Part shown: piece after piece, positions 5,713-7,682 of the stretch
How the letters are laid out: each line of letters opens with the position of its first letter
How positions within the stretch are numbered: the first letter of the stretch is position 1
DNA from: Rickettsia endosymbiont of Bryobia graminum
Lineage (GTDB): Bacteria > Pseudomonadota > Alphaproteobacteria > Rickettsiales > Rickettsiaceae
DNA: 7,682 nt
Assembly (NCBI GenBank): GCA_020881085.1
Contig: JAJIYR010000163.1
Coordinates: 1-7,682, forward strand
Direction: 5' to 3'
Notes under the pieces: model-generated
The model's input: only the letters and a program-made list of their open reading frames with translations
Told to the model about the DNA's origin: nothing
The model's database searches: none
Program-made: the position numbers and the translations under genes

Positions 5713-6159
5713 ATGAAAGGATTGTGGATATCAAGTAATACAGAAAAGGAATTAGGGGAGATACCAAATCTAAATGTAGTACATAAACATATACCACTAA
5801 TAGACCTATCAACCAAATCTGTAGAGAAAAGCCTAGTAGCTAATGAAGAGGCTATTAAAGAAACTATTCAAGAAAATCCAAATGCGGCCATTGTAATTTC
5901 AAACGCCCCTATAGTAAAAACAGTTTATAGCTACTTAGATACTAATATAACAAATATTTTTGTTATATTTTGTGGACCAGCAAGCAAATCACAAAATAAA
6001 AGCTGGGCACAAGAAGCAATGTCTACACAACCTTTACCTCTCATCCATGTTGAAACTAAATCATTAGAGAGCTACTTAGAAGGTGTAATGGACATGGTTC
6101 ATTACACTACTAAGATATCTGGTCAACCTTTTGCCTCTGTTGACTCCTATGCTGAATAG
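5713..6159 (+). CDS. Hypothetical protein, 148 residues, predicted alternating beta/alpha fold
   Basis: I do not recognise this protein. I start it at the ATG at 5713 because AGGT lies 6 nt upstream; the first in-frame ATG (5695) would add six residues without a ribosome binding site. No signal peptide or membrane segment is seen, so it is probably cytoplasmic. Hydrophobic strands alternate with helical stretches: KGLWISS (2-8), VVHKHIPLI (22-30), AAIVISNAP (58-66), NIFVIFCGP (81-89) and PLPLIHVET (107-115), ending in helix LESYLEGVMDMVHYTTK (118-134). This five-strand beta/alpha rhythm resembles flavodoxin- or receiver-like folds. The acidic pocket and phospho-acceptor Asp of a receiver are not evident: the third strand ends in Asn64 rather than Asp. 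It follows the ntrX-lipoprotein pair after a 247-nt gap, has its own possible promoter, and precedes an ampG-like gene. No function is assigned. Confidence 0.75.
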   Translation: MKGLWISSNTEKELGEIPNLNVVHKHIPLIDLSTKSVEKSLVANEEAIKETIQENPNAAIVISNAPIVKTVYSYLDTNITNIFVIFCGPASKSQNKSWAQEAMSTQPLPLIHVETKSLESYLEGVMDMVHYTTKISGQPFASVDSYAE

Positions 6160-6305
6160 ATTGAAAATAATATTTTTTAAAATAGAGTTAATAAAGATTT
6201 AGACCTTTTAAGTGTATATGCAACATAACCTCTTGTGATTAATTTTGCTAATCAAACTATTATTATATGATCTGTTGTAAATAGGTACTATCGTTATAAA
6301 ATATC

Positions 6306-7682
6306 ATGTTAAATAAATCCAAGTTATTTGTTATTCTATTATTCGGCTTAGTTAGCGGCTTTACAATAATGATTACCGGTAATACTTTAAATTATTGGTT
6401 AGCAAAGGAAAATATTAGTTTCCAATCAATTGGAATATTTTCCTTTATTCTATTACCCTATTCTATTAATTTTTTGTGGGCTCCTGTTTTCGATACTATA
6501 AAATTAGGTTATTTAAATAGAATATTTGGTCATAGATTATCTTGGATTTGTTTAATTAACTTTTTATTATCTTTATCTATTTTTTTCATAAGCCTATTAA
6601 ATCCAACTAATGACTTAATTTTATTTGCCTTTGCAGGTTTGTTAATATCTTTTTTAAGCTCAGCTCAAGATACAATTCTTGGAGCTCTTAGAACAGAAAT
6701 TATTGCTAAGGACAAACAAGGAGCGATATCAGGAATTTATATTTTTGGCTATCGTATTGGTATGTTAATTTCAGGATCAGGAGCTATTTATTTATCAACC
6801 TACATGTCTTGGAATAATATCTATAAAATATTTGCTATTTCAACCCTTTGTTATTCTATTATTTTAACTATTATTATATTAAATTTTAAAGATAATCCTA
6901 AAACTGATAACAGCACAATCAATAACTCTACAAGCAAAAGAAAAAATAGTGTAATAGAGTTTATCTGCACTATCTTAAAGCCTGTAGGGTCATTTTCCTT
7001 AATATTAACAATAATAGTTTTTTTGGTTTTATATAGGCTGCCAGATAATTGTATAAACGTAATGATTAACCCTTTCTTAATACATATCGGTTATAATGAA
7101 CTAGAAATTGCTAGTGCTGGCAAATTTTTTGGTATTCTATCAGCTATAGTAGGTGGTTTAATTGCTAGCTTTATTATGAAGAAAAAAAATATATTATATA
7201 GTCTATTAATTTTTGGAGTCATCCATGCACTTGCCCATAGTATGTTTATTCTTCAAGAAATCTATGGCAAAAATTTATTATTATTATTCACTGCTATAGG
7301 TTTTGAAGGCATTACAGGTGGTATGACTATGACTGCTTATATAGCTTTTATAGCGTCAATATGCCAAGGTAAATTCCGTGCTACCCAATATTCTTTCTTT
7401 ACCTCAATGATGGGACTTTCTAGGGCAATTTTTCCTGCTATTTCAGGATATATTGTAGCAGAATTTAGTTGGTCAGATTTTTTTCTATTCATTATTTTAA
7501 TTACTATCCCTTCTTTACTTATTCTAATAAAAATTACTCCCTTATTAACTCATATTGAAGCTAAAGAAACCGAAAGCGTTTCTTTAGGAAATTATTCTAT
7601 TAATAGCTCATTAAAACGTTATTTAGATCCTAACAATAATTTAACTCCTCATCAACAATTTGTATTAGATATTCAAGAGAAT
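6306..7682 (+). CDS. ampG: AmpG-like muropeptide permease of the major facilitator superfamily, 3' end outside window
   Basis: The frame is open from ATG 6306 to the window edge (459 codons, no stop). An in-frame TAA at 6297-6299 rules out an earlier start. It is a polytopic inner-membrane protein with about twelve hydrophobic segments. AmpG hallmarks are PYSINFLWAPVFD (51-63), SAQDTILGALRTEI (119-132), YRLPDN (243-248), and the strong block from GFEGITGGMTMTAYIAF (332-348) through KFRATQYS (356-363) to a GYIVAEFSWSDFFLF end (381-395). AmpG proteins import anhydro-muropeptides for peptidoglycan recycling. Rickettsiales often carry several diverged AmpG paralogues, so the real substrate may differ. 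Conserved Asp residues sit in the expected places (D63, D122). Residues 420-459 extend past the last membrane segment as a hydrophilic tail. There is no good ribosome binding site: AGGT at 6283-6286 is about 19 nt away. The symbol is by family. Confidence 0.85.
   Translation, partial: MLNKSKLFVILLFGLVSGFTIMITGNTLNYWLAKENISFQSIGIFSFILLPYSINFLWAPVFDTIKLGYLNRIFGHRLSWICLINFLLSLSIFFISLLNPTNDLILFAFAGLLISFLSSAQDTILGALRTEIIAKDKQGAISGIYIFGYRIGMLISGSGAIYLSTYMSWNNIYKIFAISTLCYSIILTIIILNFKDNPKTDNSTINNSTSKRKNSVIEFICTILKPVGSFSLILTIIVFLVLYRLPDNCINVMINPFLIHIGYNELEIASAGKFFGILSAIVGGLIASFIMKKKNILYSLLIFGVIHALAHSMFILQEIYGKNLLLLFTAIGFEGITGGMTMTAYIAFIASICQGKFRATQYSFFTSMMGLSRAIFPAISGYIVAEFSWSDFFLFIILITIPSLLILIKITPLLTHIEAKETESVSLGNYSINSSLKRYLDPNNNLTPHQQFVLDIQEN

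Noticed and set aside
6160..6180. A+T-only palindrome AAAATA-A-TATTTT after the 148-residue gene, as a possible terminator
   Set aside because: There are no G-C pairs and the loop is one base; the stem would be too weak for a rho-independent terminator.

Overview
The window is strongly A+T-rich (roughly 70% by eye) and every intact gene reads on the + strand. The gene set is an AI-2E/PerM-family permease, an HdaA-like DnaA homologue, an NtrX-type regulator whose sigma-54 contact loop is missing, and an AmpG-like muropeptide permease. Together with insertion-sequence debris, this points to a reduced-genome alphaproteobacterium of the order Rickettsiales (a Rickettsia/Orientia-like intracellular bacterium or protist endosymbiont). 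That placement is inferred from gene content and composition, not from a marker gene.

Positions 1-273 are mobile-element debris. The 3' end of an IS3-family element (transposase tail plus a candidate right end near 140) abuts the last ~30 codons and right end of an IS256-family element, which looks like a nested insertion. Positions 274-439 are a gene-poor leader. It holds a short minus-strand open stretch of unknown meaning and a possible promoter for the next gene.

Positions 440-2164 hold perM and hdaA, separated by 3 nt and probably co-transcribed. Positions 2268-5465 hold an ntrX-like response regulator and, 12 nt downstream, a 585-residue lipoprotein made almost wholly of pentapeptide repeats. 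The pentad register is unbroken for about 78 repeats and resumes for about 20 more after a short break, which predicts a very long right-handed quadrilateral beta-helix on the cell envelope. This protein is the most unusual item in the window.

Positions 5466-5712 contain a possible 19-codon mini-ORF with a good ribosome binding site and a possible promoter. They precede a 148-residue protein of unknown function with an alternating beta/alpha pattern. Positions 6306-7682 are an AmpG-family permease that stays open to the window edge, so its 3' end is not seen.

Four starts share a similar Shine-Dalgarno context (AGGTAAA, 6-7 nt before the ATG). This helps fix starts and moves the start of the unknown 148-residue protein to 5713 rather than the first ATG at 5695. 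No rRNA, tRNA, CRISPR array or convincing rho-independent terminator was seen.
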